A DNA stretch of 64,000 bases from Cudoniella acicularis (GCA_013054445.1 JAAMPI010000094.1:1-64000), one strand, 5' to 3'. Counted from the stretch's first letter, positions 11,131 through 23,498 are shown. Notes: generated by a model from the sequence alone, not told the origin. Program-made: numbers and translations.

Positions 11131-12865
11131 TGTATTGTTTGCTCTGTTTGTTGGAGAAAAAATGCTTAATTAAATTTATAAAGGTGACTGAGTGGGGTGC
11201 CACAAAGGCCCACTAGTAGGCTCGTCCCCCACCAGGCTACGGGGTTTGACTCACAGTTGGAACAACCGAGTCTCAAAGACACAAAGAATGCGCTTTTGGG
11301 AATATTTGAATATCTTTCTTTATTCGTATTAAATTTTCTGGGTGGAAAAACTAATACGGGCTATTTAATTTCATCAAATACTTTTATTTTGTGCAATGTC
11401 TAGCTGGATATCATTTTATAGAATGCAAAAGAAAGTCATTTTTAAAAAGTTGAAAAGAATTTTCAACTTTCTAATACTCTCTCTAATACTTCACTACTCA
11501 ATAGCTATTTCTACAGCATATTATCTTTACATACGAAGGTCAATTTACAAAAGGGTAGGACATGATTGAAAAATTTTCACCTGAGTCATAATCATCACGT
11601 GTACACATTTTCGGTGGTAACTTTTCTTCCAACGCTGATTCTGCTTCCTACAGCTTTCCTAATAATTCTCTGAATACTTCTTCAAGTATCCGCAGAAATT
11701 AGGGGTTCCTCTCAATAAACTTGGAATGAAGGGTTTCAGGATCCTTCTTCGGAAAATCGCACCAAACACTTCAAAATAACTAAATATTACAATACTAAGA
11801 AAGTCTATAACTAGCTGGAAGAAACACGAGTAAGTATAGTTTTATAATCGTAGTTTTTAATTTTGCCTTGCATCAACAAAGTGTTCTCTTGTTGAGATAT
11901 TATCCCTTCGATCGTTAGGGGCATTGTTCGCGAAACGAAGTCACATAAAAACTTTTCAATTTCTTTATTACTATGGGATATTATTAGGAAAAGCTTGGAA
12001 TTTGAACTAATCCGGCCTATTATCTCATGTTGATTCTCTAATTATTAAATATTTTTATTTGGTAGCTAGTTAATAATTTTTGCCACTTCGCTGACGCCGA
12101 GACGGCTGAATGGTGGACGGGGACACGTGATAACATGGCATAGTTGAAGGGAAGTCTGTTTTCACCTTAGTTATTTTTCCTTTTCCATCGCTTTCTATCG
12201 TGGTAGCTGACCTATTCAGGGCGCTTTCCAAACCTACATCTTCTATGACAAGTTATGTGGCAAAAAAAAAAGAGCTGGCCTCTGCTGATGGAGACGGTGA
12301 AGGGTATGATACAAAACACGATCCAATGATTCCAAATAGATCCCCGAGTTTCACTGATTAGAAGCATAATATGAGAGTGGCAGGTAACAAGTAATTCCAT
12401 TTTTGTCATTTGAGAAGCTGGAATTTCGTCAGAATAGATAGCTGTGGAGCTGAATTAAACGCAAAGTATTTCCTCGTTCGATCCATTTGATAACTTTCCC
12501 TTTCCAAAAATTTTAATGACATAGCAAAATTCTTCGCTCATGAAATCGTTTGCGAGCAACCCCAACAGTGGATATCGATATGACAAATTATCTTGCAGCC
12601 CAATTCTTCAACTACCCAGCGGAATGTGCTTATGAGAATTGAGAAAACGACCCGCGTAACATTTCAAATAGGGGTCCAACAAAACTTGAATAGATAGACA
12701 GGTAGACTGGGTCGAAATATTCCATAATAGCTCAAAAAACAACATTTGAAGTGTTGTGAGCGCTTCGCAGCAAAGAACGTTAAAGGATAGAAAATATAGG
12801 TTCATGAGCAAGCTATCAAATCCGACCACTTAAACTGCCATTAGGTACAAAAGTATGCGAGGTGC
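11131..12865. other. AT-rich gene desert (right part)
   Basis: No protein-like frame. At 11187-11256 there is a tRNA-like pair of internal promoter boxes: TGACTGAGTGG (A-box-like) and GGGTTTGACTC (B-box-like). No foldable cloverleaf could be drawn, so this may be a degraded tRNA or tRNA-derived repeat. The rest is AT-rich spacer. Confidence 0.5.
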
Positions 12866-14032
12866 CTATGTCCAATAATAGCCTCGGCCATATGAATGGT
12901 TCCTCTCGATCTGACACGGTAGAGCAATCCATGGCGCGTGGTCACCGCGATACGGAAATGGCACCATTAACTTGAAATCCGTTGGAATTGTGACCTTCAT
13001 CAATGGTTCGAGTAATGGAACTGCGAGCTCAGCGGGAATGTTGTCCCATGGTGGATATGCATAGCTGGCCAGAAGCTTCACATGCAATCTCTGAAGACTT
13101 TTCATGCTAGCAAGTACGCCCTAAGTAGCAACCCACGTCTTGTACTTCAATCTCTTCTCTGTAGAGAGGGTCAATTTTTGTATTGGGAAAGGAGGTGGCC
13201 CGGGCAACGGCCATCCGAAATCAAGAGATCGAATAACGTCTATTCGCTGCCTTAGAAGTTAACGAGGCAAGAACTCGATCTGATCAGAATCATTGATGGA
13301 GAATTCGTTTCTTAAATAGAAGTAGTTAATTGCTTCGGAATAGCTGCTCAGGTATTAACTTTAATACAAATATGCAACTAAAATTCGTTTACATTGACGA
13401 CACGTGAAAACAAGTGACATTGAAGGAGCATCAGCTGGGTATGTGGACCCCGCGATGTGACCGGAATGGCGAGCACATTCGACAGGTCTCATACACGCCT
13501 CCAAACTGGAAGAATAACAGTGGTATTGGAAACCGTGTCTCTCCGGGAAAAGTGTTCTTCCGCCTAGTGATTCTTCCCAGGTGACTTGTCGTAATTCCAA
13601 AGGCAGTTTGGTAAGAAGAGGACAATCAAGTTGCGTAGTAGTGCGACGAGAAAAATCTGTGGGTAGAGGGGAAGTAAGAGCACGGCGATGTCGGAATGTA
13701 TGGATGCTCGGAGGCATGTATCGGGGTTTGCATTTCTTGATCATTGGGTCGAATTTGCCATCGTGATATTTTTCAATGGTGTTAGAGTATATCATGAAGG
13801 ATAATAATGGGCACAAAAGGGGGCAGAGGCAGAGGCAGAGGCAGAGGCAGAGGCAGAGGCAGAGGCAGACGCCCGCTAGTACAAGGATTGGCAGAATTCC
13901 AATCGGCAGCTCGATTTTTGTTGTCATATTCGAAGTAGAGGGATAATAAGTAGTGATGGGAAGTGATGAAGTGGTTGAGATCAGGAACGAAGGAGATTTT
14001 GTGGCGGGGGAAAACATGAGTTTTGGAATCAT
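12866..14032 (-). pseudogene. DUF7730/F-box-like fungal protein with Cys-Leu membrane repeat, broken
   Basis: The frame from 14032 has a Ser/Thr-rich head and then a hydrophobic segment, GILPILVLAGV, that runs into repeated Cys-Leu pairs (residues ~46-75). Next come a charged linker and CPLLTKLPLELRQVTWEESLGG (shown in parts: CPLLTKLPLELRQ, WEESLGG), the start of the domain I know as DUF7730. An intron (GTGTAA donor ... GAGCAG) then joins to HYSEAINYFY. Further on are IRSLDFGWPLPGPPPFP and, from 13105, a clean C-terminal block (KSLQRLHVKLLASYAYPPWD, LPCQIER). TAA at 13259-13261 and TAG at 13121-13123 interrupt the frame, and one base appears lost near 13190. The TAG stands where the family has Trp (WGVLASM). 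It is divergent from csn12, with 346 bases between. Confidence 0.65.
13822..13869. repeat. Hexanucleotide microsatellite (GGCAGA)8
   Basis: Eight tandem copies of GGCAGA. On the minus strand each unit is two codons, so it encodes alternating Cys and Leu inside the hydrophobic segment of the DUF7730-type relic. Copy-number changes would preserve the frame. Confidence 0.95.
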
Positions 14033-14378
14033 GGTTGCAGCCTCTGTTACGTAATCTGGGAAAGAAACGAGCGACTCATTGACATACGGTAGAGGTTTGT
14101 TTATTTGTATTATTCGTTGTCAGGTTTGGAGTGCATTTCGAGATTTCAGTTTATGAAGAGTAGGGGCTGCTGGAAAAGCAAAATGTGGGACAATGTCAGC
14201 CTCGCGCTAAGAATTCCTCTATTGTCCATCGACAACAAACGATTCATTTGAATGCAGAATCCCGCGGCTCCCACGATTCGGTATAATATCTCGAATATGT
14301 AGTCCTTCTTTAACATCAAGCCTACCACCGTCGCCGCGCAGATTCATCAACCGGCGCCATTCACGACGCGCTCTCGCC

Positions 14379-16111
14379 ATGGCCATCGTCGACGAGTTTC
14401 TAATTTCGATCTCCGGATTTCTTCGAACAAAGGACGCGTTGCAGCTACAACTCTACCTTCGAGTTGAACCCCCATTGCCAGACACCTTTCTGCAACTTGC
14501 CCAGGAGTTGAAGACTTCCTATCGCGACAGCGATGTTTTGGACAGACACATAACGAAGCTCATTCCCGAGAATGACAATGACGAGGCTGACGAGGGAAAC
14601 GCATGGCCTGGTTTCCTAGCATTCATGAAGGAGTACTTGGAATTCTGGCGGGATGTCAATTTCGATGATTTGCTTGAAACGCACTCCCAATTGAGCGCAC
14701 TGGTGAAGTAAGAACTGTCCATCTCTGCTGTTAGCGCATGACACTAATATTCTCAGTGCCTGCATAACGGCTCTCTCTAACTCGACTTATGGAGTTGTCA
14801 TGCTTCCGACTACGATCCAATTATCAGCCAATTTGGCCAAGCTTGCCATGATGCTCGATAAAAGACCCGATTTGATGCGTCGATTGCGCAAAGTCGCTGA
14901 TGAGGGAGAGAATAGGAAGACGCTTGTGGAGGGAACTGCCGAATCTATACAAAGGGCATTTACAATGTGTTTAACGGAAAGAACTGCCAACAAAAATAAG
15001 CCGGAGGGGAAGAAGGCTGGGATTTACTCGTTCGCCAATATGGTTTTGAAGCTTCTTTTCCAGGTACGCAGGAGCCCATTCCCTCGAAAACCCTCTGACA
15101 CAACGATAGTGCCGGAAGACAAGATTAGCAAATCAACTCTTTACAAACATATCACAACACTCTCCTCCACTTGCGTTATACCCCGCGAGCCAACGGGTTA
15201 CATACCTTTATTATCTTGGACGATTCCTCTTCGCGAATAATCACTTTTACCGGGCTCAACTATGTCTCCAATCCGCATACGATCAGTGTCATGCTAAATG
15301 TATCAATCAAAGACGCAACATCCTCATATACTTGATTGCGGCAAATATGATACTTGGGCGATTCCCCTCACGTGCCTTTATGTCACGTCGTGAATCTGCC
15401 GGCATCTTAGAGAAATTCGCACCTATTTCGAAAGCTATTCGCAGAGGTGATATTGTCGCTTTCAAAAAAGCGCTGGGCCCGGAGTCCGGAAATGAGCAAT
15501 GGTTCTTCCGAAAAGGCATTCTGTTACCTCTGCTCTCTCGGTGCGAGGTCTTAGTATGGCGGTCCCTTTGTCGACAGGTATTTCTGCTCACATACCAATT
15601 TCCATCGGAGCCAAGTTCACGGAAAGCACCAACATTAGATATCCAAGATCTGATAGCCGCAGTACAATTTTCCCAAAAGGTTCTAGAGGGATGGCAGAAA
15701 CCTGTTGATCCAGCAGCTGGACGGACGCATATAAATTCTATGTTTATGAAAACACCAGATCTTCTTCCGCCTCAACAAGGTCCAAAGAAGCTCAGTGCAG
15801 AGCAAGGCATAATATTTGGAAATAAGATGCCAAATTTATTGGAGATGGAGGCTATCGTTGCAAGTCTCGTGCAACAAGGCTTATTGCACGGGTTCATCAG
15901 CCACACCCAAGGCAAATTCGCAATTATAGGTGCAAAGCAAAGAGGTGGACCATTAAATGCAGGATTTCCAGCTGTCTGGGAGGTATTAAAAGCACGAGCC
16001 GAGAAAGAGGGAAAGGAAGCCGAAGTTCCAGGATGGGTTAAGACGGAGAGGAAAGGTTTCACAGGCGGGGTAATCAACTTGTCTGGCGCACGACCTGTGG
16101 GAAGCGGCTGA
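14379..16111 (+). CDS. csn12: CSN12-like PCI-domain protein
   Basis: Three exons: 14379-14707, 14757-15063 and 15119-16111, totalling 542 residues. The phases agree at both introns, and the second acceptor (GGAAG) is fixed by the frame of TRLANQLFTNISQHSPP. The protein is helical and TPR-like. It includes YLYYLGRFLFANNHFYRAQ and ends in a PCI winged helix (LLEMEAIVASLVQQGLLHGF, GKFAIIGAKQRGGPLNAGFP). This order identifies the Csn12/Thp1 family. In yeast, Csn12 associates with the COP9 signalosome and a Sac3/Thp3-type mRNA-processing complex. Length is near the family norm, and no lesions are seen. It is divergent from the broken DUF7730-type gene. Confidence 0.88.
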
Positions 16112-16520
16112 TGAGAGCATATCGTGGAGAACAAATCGCGCCTTGGATTACTACCTAGCGAGCAGATTTCCTCCGAGGCAGCATCTTTGCCGCGCCAAGG
16201 GAGACAGGATTTGGCTACGATTTCAAATGTCAAGTCATACAAGAGACGGAAATGTTATTCAATATCTGTTGGAGCCACGTCACGAGAAAGGTGCACTGAG
16301 AAATGTCAAGACGAACAGATCAAATATTCAAAGAAATCCTCCAATAACGGTTTTCCCCTCTCAAAATACGTCGGATCTAGGCTAACTGCAGTCAAAAAAT
16401 CGAGTGTTCTTCCCCTCAAACCTGTCGACGTCTCGCAGCTTTTTTGCGGGCTTTACCCTGGGCTTTTAAGCCAGCCTTATAATCCTTCACTGCTTTGGGA
16501 GTAGCATTCTAATTGGGCTG
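16112..16520. other. 3' region of csn12, no gene
   Basis: No supported coding frame. Overlapping short frames on both strands show no recognisable content. Confidence 0.45.
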
Positions 16521-17345
16521 CTAAGAATCTTGGCCTCTGTACTTTTCGCCGTCCCACCTAACGAAATATTCCTTGTAATCAGTTTTGTTGTCCCCCTTTT
16601 TGACAGTATTGCCGTTCGCATCAGTATACGGTCCCGCCTTACGGATTTTTTTGATCTCCCAATATCCCCATTCTGGGTAGTATCTGTTCTTATCTCTTTC
16701 ATCCTTGGGTTAGCTATTCCTCCGGGTTGCGACAATTTCCGGATCTGTGGATGAAGATTCTTCAGACGCAGCGTCATCACCTTCGGCTTCCTGCTCGCGG
16801 ACTTTGGTGACTTCCATGATAGCCACCGAAGGCACGAGACTCCATACCAAAACCACCCGCTCAACTTCGTCGATACCCACCTCGTTATCTGTCCATACAC
16901 CTTCCTGAAGGAAGGAATCCCTCAATCCCTCAGGTCAAACACGCTGTCTGAGGACAGCTTTCTTCCATCAACACCAAACGCTTCCTACTCTACCCCACGT
17001 TAGGTACCGGGCCACCTCTCCATGCCCTCCGCTTTCGCGTTCTCTTCATCAATCCAAAGACTCACAAAGGACTCCTCCACGCGTTTTGATCTTGCGTGTT
17101 TGAATCCGTGCCTCCCGCTCGCTGGAGTACTAAGTGCTGGAATACGGTATTCCCAAGCTCTTCGAAAGATTGTAGTTCCGGAGGGGAGGTGTTCTGGGCT
17201 GGGAGGTTGCGGCTTGTGCGGGGGCGCCGGGATTCTGGTGAGATTCGGATGGGGGCATAAAGGGTTCCAGTGATGCTTTCGAGGGTGTTTCTTTCCCTGA
17301 TTCTGAGGGTGATGTCCGAGATGACAGAGTCTGAGAGTAAGCCAT
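16521..17345 (-). pseudogene. Unrecognised decayed gene
   Basis: Minus-strand blocks read like protein but are broken. A Pro/Ser-rich head (ETPSKASLEPFMPPSES) starts at 17345. A second block in another frame has KRVEESFVSLWIDEENAKAE. A third begins near 16925 (SFLQEGVWTDNEVGIDEVER) and continues past a TAA at about 16710 as ERDKNRYYPEWGYWEIKKIR and DYKEYFVRWDGEKYRGQDS, ending at 16521. A TGA precedes the third block in frame and fits a former CGA. The WDG segment faintly recalls chromo-type proteins but lacks their motif, so I assign no function. It could be a decayed accessory gene. Confidence 0.35.
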
Positions 17346-18462
17346 TGGGTGGGGACGAGATCCTGCGTGCTGGGCCTCTGCTTAGCCCTTCGCCGTTGTC
17401 GATGCGCCCCGCGATGCCACGCGTACCCATCATCTTACTGTGATCTCGATTTCGATTTCGATTTCGTGTTAGGTGATCAGTCTTGGTCGAAAACGAAACG
17501 CAGAAGCATATCCTGGAGAACTCGGGCTATACATCTGCGAACCACACTTCCTCGAAGCTTCTCGAGTCCATAAAGTAATCACTTTCTCGAAGCTCGGAGT
17601 CGGAATTCGCAAGTAAACGAGTATCTTTTCAAGTTCCAAGTCCTTCGAGATCGAAAACAAAACAATGAAAACGTGAATTTGAATAGTTCCGAATGCAGGG
17701 GGGCGAATAGCCAATAGAAGCAGGGGAATGTTCCGGACGAAGAGAGGATTGCGGAGAAGGTAAATGCTACCCTGGTGTGACTTTGTTGTATGAAAGTGTT
17801 TCACTTGAACGAGTCTCATTTGTTTCCTTGGACTTGACAGACATCAAGTGATGGCTTTGAAATTTACTCTGTATTCTTTAGATCAACTGCCTTTGCATTT
17901 TTCAAAACCACGAGCGTGCATTTTCCAACTCCATCTTCTGTACCATCATGTTGCTATTGTTTGTGCTTTCCTTGCAAAAAAGAAACACAAAATAGTTGAG
18001 AGGAACATTAGGATAAACCCCTGCTGGGCTCCCGAAGTGAAAGGGGTCTCGCGGACCAACCTGCAGAAATATAATAAGGGTATTTTCTTGTGCGCCCCAC
18101 CACTGGTTCCAAAATTAAAAAGATTGCTACAAACATATATAAGCATTTGCTATATTTTGAAGTAAAACCTTTGATCTATCTTGTGGCTGTCTGGCGTGAT
18201 TGTAGTTGTCATGCTCGAAATGAACTGGATGCCCGAATGGCGATCAAAGAATTCTGCAAATTGGCGGCCTCCTTTTGAAGGCATCCAATTGCACTGATTT
18301 GAAGGATTTTGCTTCCCCGCAGAAGGCCTCTCGTATCGAGTGCAATGGGAAAGAGCATTTGAACGAGGTATAAGAAGGGATGGAGACTGAGACCAGAGTA
18401 TTCCCATAAGCTCAACTTGTTCAAGTCAAATAGAGCTTAGCTAAAGTTACCTCTCCTCAAAA
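17346..18462. other. Intergenic with a short simple repeat
   Basis: A CGATTT repeat (about four units) lies at 17445-17467. A 116-codon minus frame (17469-17819) contains a hydrophobic stretch but no recognisable motif and no plausible context, so it is left uncalled. Confidence 0.45.
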
Positions 18463-19300
18463 TGGCACCCCTGTCTACACTCGTGCGGACCTTATAAACT
18501 GGCTCAGCGGGCCAACTGACGCCCAGCCAATTAGACCCACCGCTTGGGAAATTAACTCTTGGGAAGCCACCACCAGGAAATTGGACACCGTCTGCTGGTT
18601 ATACAAGTATAGGCGGCAGCCTCTCCTCAATAAATGCCCTTTGGTCTTGTTTCCCAGTAGCATCATACCTGCTCGGAACTGGTATCGATGAGCATATCTA
18701 CACAAAGACACCAGAGGTTGCATGGGAAAATGCAAATTCTACCGGGTTTGAACCTTCGTCGATTGCCGAAGGATAGGATCGCCTTGAAAACGACAATGAT
18801 GTCTTTACCTCGCCCATTACGGCAGTTTTGGGTGGAGAGCACTACGGTGTGGGAGTGTGGCTTTTTGGATTCGGCCCAAACAATGCTATGAAGTATGGAC
18901 AATGAAACATATCGCTAGACAGGCTGTTCAGGGGGGTTGGGCTGATCTTGGAAGTAAATTCGTTAGCGTTCCTGCTGGTGTGGTCAGGAATGGTCAAGTT
19001 GTTGCCGTTTTTGCTGTTGGGATTGACAATGCGATGTTGAGATACACGTTGACAGCAAGTTACCCAGCTGGTGTTGTTTGGGAGAATCTGGGTGAAAGTT
19101 TCGTGAGCGCATCAACGGTGGTAACTAGGGACAATGGAGTCGTTGATGTGTTTGGGGTTCAACAGAAAATGCGGTTTATCACATGGTACTGACGCCTGAT
19201 GCCCCTTCCTCATCCGCTTCATGGGAGAAGTTGGTATGAACGGCGGGACGAGGTGGCTGTTGAAGATCAGGCCCAGTTGGTGGAATGGAGATCTTGAAGT
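18463..19300 (+). pseudogene. Beta-propeller lectin-like (DUF346-repeat) fragment, broken
   Basis: An ATG at 18463 is followed after ten codons by an in-frame TAA. Blocks in different frames then give blade-like repeats: VWLFGFGPNNAMKYGQ, then an uninterrupted 18857-19192 stretch with WADLGSKFVSVPA, AVFAVGIDNAMLRY, VVWENLGESFVSAS and DVFGVQ. The recurring W-x2-LG-x-F-x-S and [VD]-x-FG/AVG-x-DNAM patterns match propeller blades of the DUF346/PLL-lectin type. A shifted frame after 19170 continues as VYHMVLTPDAPSSSASWEKL. At least two frameshifts and several stops make it non-functional. Sugar binding is inferred from the family only. Confidence 0.5.
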
Positions 19301-20809
19301 CGGACAGTTGGTTGGCAATTCGGCAAGAGAAATCTTTGATTTTGAACTGGTGGCTAGTAAAATGGATTCAACCCAACAAGCCTTTTGCTTCTCCCGAATT
19401 CTGTCTCTACATGATGTTTCCAGTGTGAAGTTCTTCTTTTATTAGAAAAGATTCATAAGAAATTCCTTCATACCGATGTCCTAAACCAGTTAAACTTTAA
19501 TACTTAGACTTCTAAAGAGATAATAAAACATAAACGACAAGTATTCGATGCAAACATCTTCAAAATAACTCTTGATTGAAATTTCTAGCGCTTAAGTATG
19601 TCGGAAGTTCATCGAATTTTGAAGTGTTTATGGAGCTTGAAAAGGAGATGATCAAATTATCGTGCCTGTGCACAGCGGCCTATTCGCTAAATTTCAGCGT
19701 ACGCCAACCTAATTTACAGGACGTACTCCCTAGAATTCCAGGCGTACACATTAAATAGTAGCCTGTATTCTGGCAAGTTACAGCAAACGTCACTAAGTCA
19801 TCAAGCCCAATGCATAAAATAAGCAAGGTCGAGACTAGTACTTACTTCAGCTATAGATAACATCTCGATTAATTCTTAGATTGATTCTAATCAATTCCCC
19901 TCCTGTGTATTTATCGTGTCGAATTATAGGTGCAATGATACCCATTAAATTCACTAAATGCCTTAACTATCCACTTAATCGTACGAGGTAGGTCTCGGCA
20001 TAAGCTCAAAGGGGGCGGGGCAGATTATGGGATGTTATTGAGTCATCCAACTAGTGCGCCACTCCTAACCACACTTCGCGAACTCTTCGTTCACCTTTCT
20101 TCCTCTTCTAATTTCACCTCTAACCCCAACCTGCCAACCTCTTCCCCTCTCTCGGGGTAATAGATGTGATGGCGATTGAGAGTGTTTATCTGCTCTTGTT
20201 GTCTTAATCTGGGGATCTCCGTTGGGCATAGTGCCGATATGCTAACCAGGCCTGACGTCGTATCACGTGACAATCATCACTTGAGTCTTGCCAGTGGCTT
20301 TACAGCATTGCCAGTGCGTCATTAGGAGAGAGATCGTATATTTTAGATGGCGAAGCTGCTGAGAATTCCAAGAAATTTTCTCCTGCCATCAATCATTGGT
20401 TCTTCCAAAGTTATGTGTTGTAGTTTTGGTGCTTTTTTCTTCTAGCCTATCTCAAGTGAGCACTTTTTCTCAATATTAACTTCTTTCCACACCGGTCGTG
20501 ATATCCGGCAGACTATTGTCAAAAGAAGTCTCTATAAAATGAAGTGATGTCGATGATGGACCAGGATGTTCATATCAGCGAGATTTCGAATCAATAGTCA
20601 CAATTACGAGCAAATGGACGCTGTGTTTTGAGTTCATTGCATTGCTTTACGTTCATAACGGAGCACTACTGACAACCCCTTCAGCTTCTCTCAAAATCAT
20701 ATTATTCTAAGAAGGCACCCCATCAAAAACAAACGCCGTTCAATGCAAATATAAACCCATCTATTTTTCATTCGAAAATGCATCCCTATGCATGCCAGCA
20801 GCAATAGAA
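19301..20809. other. Intergenic, AT-rich, no gene seen
   Basis: No convincing frame on either strand. The right part is downstream of the tandem-repeat secreted protein. Confidence 0.5.
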
Positions 20810-20824
20810 TCACCCGTCTACCAG

Positions 20825-21350
20825 CGACCAAGTGTTTTTTGTGTTTTTTTCTCGAGAGGTAACGTTGTCGACTTTGCGGGCTGTGAGATTCCCAATCTTG
20901 TGTTCTGTGAGGTTGTCGACAATACGTGTGGTAAGATTCTCGATATCCTAAGCTGTGAGGTTCTTAGCCTTGCGAGCGGTAACGTTGTCGACCTTGCTAC
21001 GGGCAGTGACATTCTCGACATCACTACGAGCAGTGACATTATCAACAACCTTTCGGGCGGCAACGTTTTCGACATCACTACGAGCAGTGACGTTATCGAC
21101 GACCTTTCGGGCAGTGACATTCTCAACATCACTACGAGCAGCAACGTTCTCGACATCACCACGAGCAGCAACATTCTCAACATCGCTACGAGCAGCAACG
21201 TTCTCGACATCATTACGAGCAGTGACATTCTCGATGACCTTTCGGGCGGTAACGTTCTTGAAATCATCGCGAGAAGTGACATTCTCGACGACCTTTCGCG
21301 CAGTTACATTGTCGATCTTACCGGCGGGATTCTCGACACCTGCATTGATT
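20825..21350. repeat. 27-base coding minisatellite
   Basis: Tandem 27-base units (24-base variants at the 3' end of the gene) encode the DVENVTAR repeats of the secreted protein. All units are multiples of three, so long open frames also appear as shadows on the opposite strand. The array extends beyond the gene's stop codon. Confidence 0.85.
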
Positions 21351-21418
21351 GGGAGGGCAGATATAAGAGTGGCGAAAAGGAGGATGGTGGCAAAGGAGAC
21401 TGCGATAGTGACCTTCAT
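20948..21418 (-). CDS. Secreted tandem-repeat protein with N-glycosylation sequons
   Basis: 156 residues. It starts MKVTIAVSFATILLFATLISA, a clear signal peptide (shown in part), with likely cleavage near LPIN. The rest is about 13 tandem copies of a nonapeptide of the form xDVENVTAR or KVVDNVTAR (27-base DNA unit). Ten copies keep the N-x-T sequon and four have NVA instead. There are no cysteines and no classic KR processing sites, although RK occurs at some repeat borders. It is predicted to be an extracellular or cell-wall-bound, heavily N-glycosylated repeat protein. The frame stops with TAG at 20948-20950, yet repeats resume in the same frame for about 45 more codons (to 20810), so this copy looks truncated. 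I know no named family. Confidence 0.7.
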   Translation of the reverse strand: MKVTIAVSFATILLFATLISALPINAGVENPAGKIDNVTARKVVENVTSRDDFKNVTARKVIENVTARNDVENVAARSDVENVAARGDVENVAARSDVENVTARKVVDNVTARSDVENVAARKVVDNVTARSDVENVTARSKVDNVTARKAKNLTA

Positions 21419-23498
21419 ATTGATGATTGATGGTTGGTTTGATAGAGGTAACGACCGACTTGGATGATTGATTGTGATTGGGAATTGACGTGAGCAGGCG
21501 TAGGCAGTCAGTTAGGTTAGAGTTGTAAGGGAGAAGAAATTTTTAGAATCTGGTGTGGAGAAGGACTTCTTTTATAGACGGTGGGAGGCGCGTCTACTCG
21601 GTTCCTGTTGCTCGGTGGCGTTGCGGGAGCAGCAGGATCCAATTGCGCCATTTCATTTTTTTTTGTTTGCGCAGGTTTCCAGACTCATTCACCGAGTCGA
21701 TTGCAGGCATCAGCTACTCTGAAACAAGGCAGCTGCAAGGTTATCCCATTGATTGGGCAGATGGCAGCTGTCCTGTCTGGACGTTGGGGATGTTCAAAGC
21801 CATGGCGTTGTCAATTTCTCAATTTTTTGCGAGTCTTTTTTATATTCAATGGAGGGTGAACATTTCTGCAACTGACAAATCAGTGATGGAAAAGCGCTGG
21901 GGTGGTAAATTTGGAAAAATTGGGCAAGTTGGTAATATAAAGGACAAAGGGCAAATTAGAAGATAGCGGAAGTGTCTCTACGGCACCATCTGGAATGACT
22001 CCCTCCTGCCCTCTTCCCTAATCGCCTCTCTAGGTGACCTCTTCTGCGCGTGAGAAGCTTAGAAGTCAATAAAGTTGAACGCCTTCATGGAGAAGGAAGA
22101 TCTTGGAGGAGGGCCAAGACACATAAAGTCCCCCCATCTTCCGCTCGTAAGCTTCACCGAGTGATACCTAGAGCTAAGCAAGTAACTCAAAGCATCTTCA
22201 ATAGCGCCAAAACTCTGCACCATTCATCCCGTTGAGGATGCTAATCCTTTAATCCACTAACACAGTTTGACACAATACGACTAGCTTGTACTGTGAGTAT
22301 TTGTGAACCATTCAAGTTTTTAATCCTTCGGACTCCTTCCTTGCACTCAGAAAATACCAGACCAAGTATAAGAACAACAGTAGACACAATATCCTCTCTC
22401 GATAGGCGCAAAAGGACAAGGCTTTCAGCAAGCATGGACTACCGTCTTCCGTCCATAAAAAACGAAAGTGTGAGTCTGTACTCCGTTGTCTCTCGATCGT
22501 TACAAAGCAGCGTCCTTCAGAAGGAACAAATTCCACTCCTTGAGAGTCGAAACTTCAAGACGGAGATGAAAGGTCATGTGGCACGTCAAAGGTCTTTCAA
22601 ATCACAAAAACGTCAAGACAGTTCTCCAGTTCAGTTCATTTTCTATTCCCTGCCCCTTCATGGGGTTCTACGAGGGCCACACCTAATAGAACTTCCTCCG
22701 CAGATTATCGCAAACCACCTGGTTTCGAAGAGACCTGTTGGAGGTAAACGTGTGTATGCGGAAGAAGAGTCGACTGTTAGGTCGAGAGATCCAAGTATGT
22801 GGAATAATAATATGATTTTGACTTAAAGACTTATCTATCTACAAAGGAGTGAGTGGGCTATATATACTACGAGCGTAGTTACTAGAAGCTTCTATAGCAT
22901 AGAAATCAAAGCTTAGAAATCAAAGAACAACCTAGAAGATTCTACTAAGGTTTAAACCTTAAGCTTAGAATAGTGCTTATTACCTAATAATATAATAAGA
23001 CTAAGTATCCATTCATTGCTCCTAAATACGAAGAAGAAGTGCCATAAGAGACCCCTCTCTGAGCTTGCGAAGCGCCAGGCTTCGTCTCTAGCTCAATAAA
23101 TCCTCATATCCCTGAATCCTATGCCCTCCAGAAGAAAGCGGCATCTATTATGTCGTCTCTCCAAGTAATGCCCCGGCAGTTGACAAGGCGTGGCGCTACT
23201 CTCTGAATCCTCCGGCTACAAGTCCAGCTCGAATAGACCTTCCACTACTTCTCTACCACCCCAGTCGAAAGAGGATAACCGACCTATTTAGTAGCCCCTC
23301 CCTCAAAATAAATCGAATAATACCACACCCAAGCTCAAATACTTCCTTCCGCGAACCCACAAGTCACAAATACCAGTTACACACCATCCTCAAACCCGAC
23401 CGATCGCCTTTCCCCACACATAACCCGCGCTTCCTTTTCCAACACGTCCCTCTCCATTTCCTCCATATCCCGAGCTCAACAACACACGAGCAATCATC
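21419..23498. other. Intergenic, repeat-rich AT segment, no supported gene
   Basis: The left end is the upstream region of the secreted repeat gene. A 177-codon plus frame at 22293-22826 has no recognisable motif, signal peptide or splice context and is not called. At 22850-23000 the sequence is AT-rich with internal echoes (AGAAATCAAAG twice) and a perfect 16-base palindrome, TAAGGTTTAAACCTTA, at 22946-22961. Confidence 0.4.

Noticed and set aside
20792..21467. Long plus-strand frames over the tandem repeat
   Set aside because: The repeat unit is a multiple of three and lacks stops on both strands, so shadows are expected. Only the minus frame has a signal peptide and a sensible start.
22293..22826. 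177-codon plus frame as a gene
   Set aside because: No motif, no signal peptide or helix, and it has the composition of random AT-balanced sequence. It cannot be supported.
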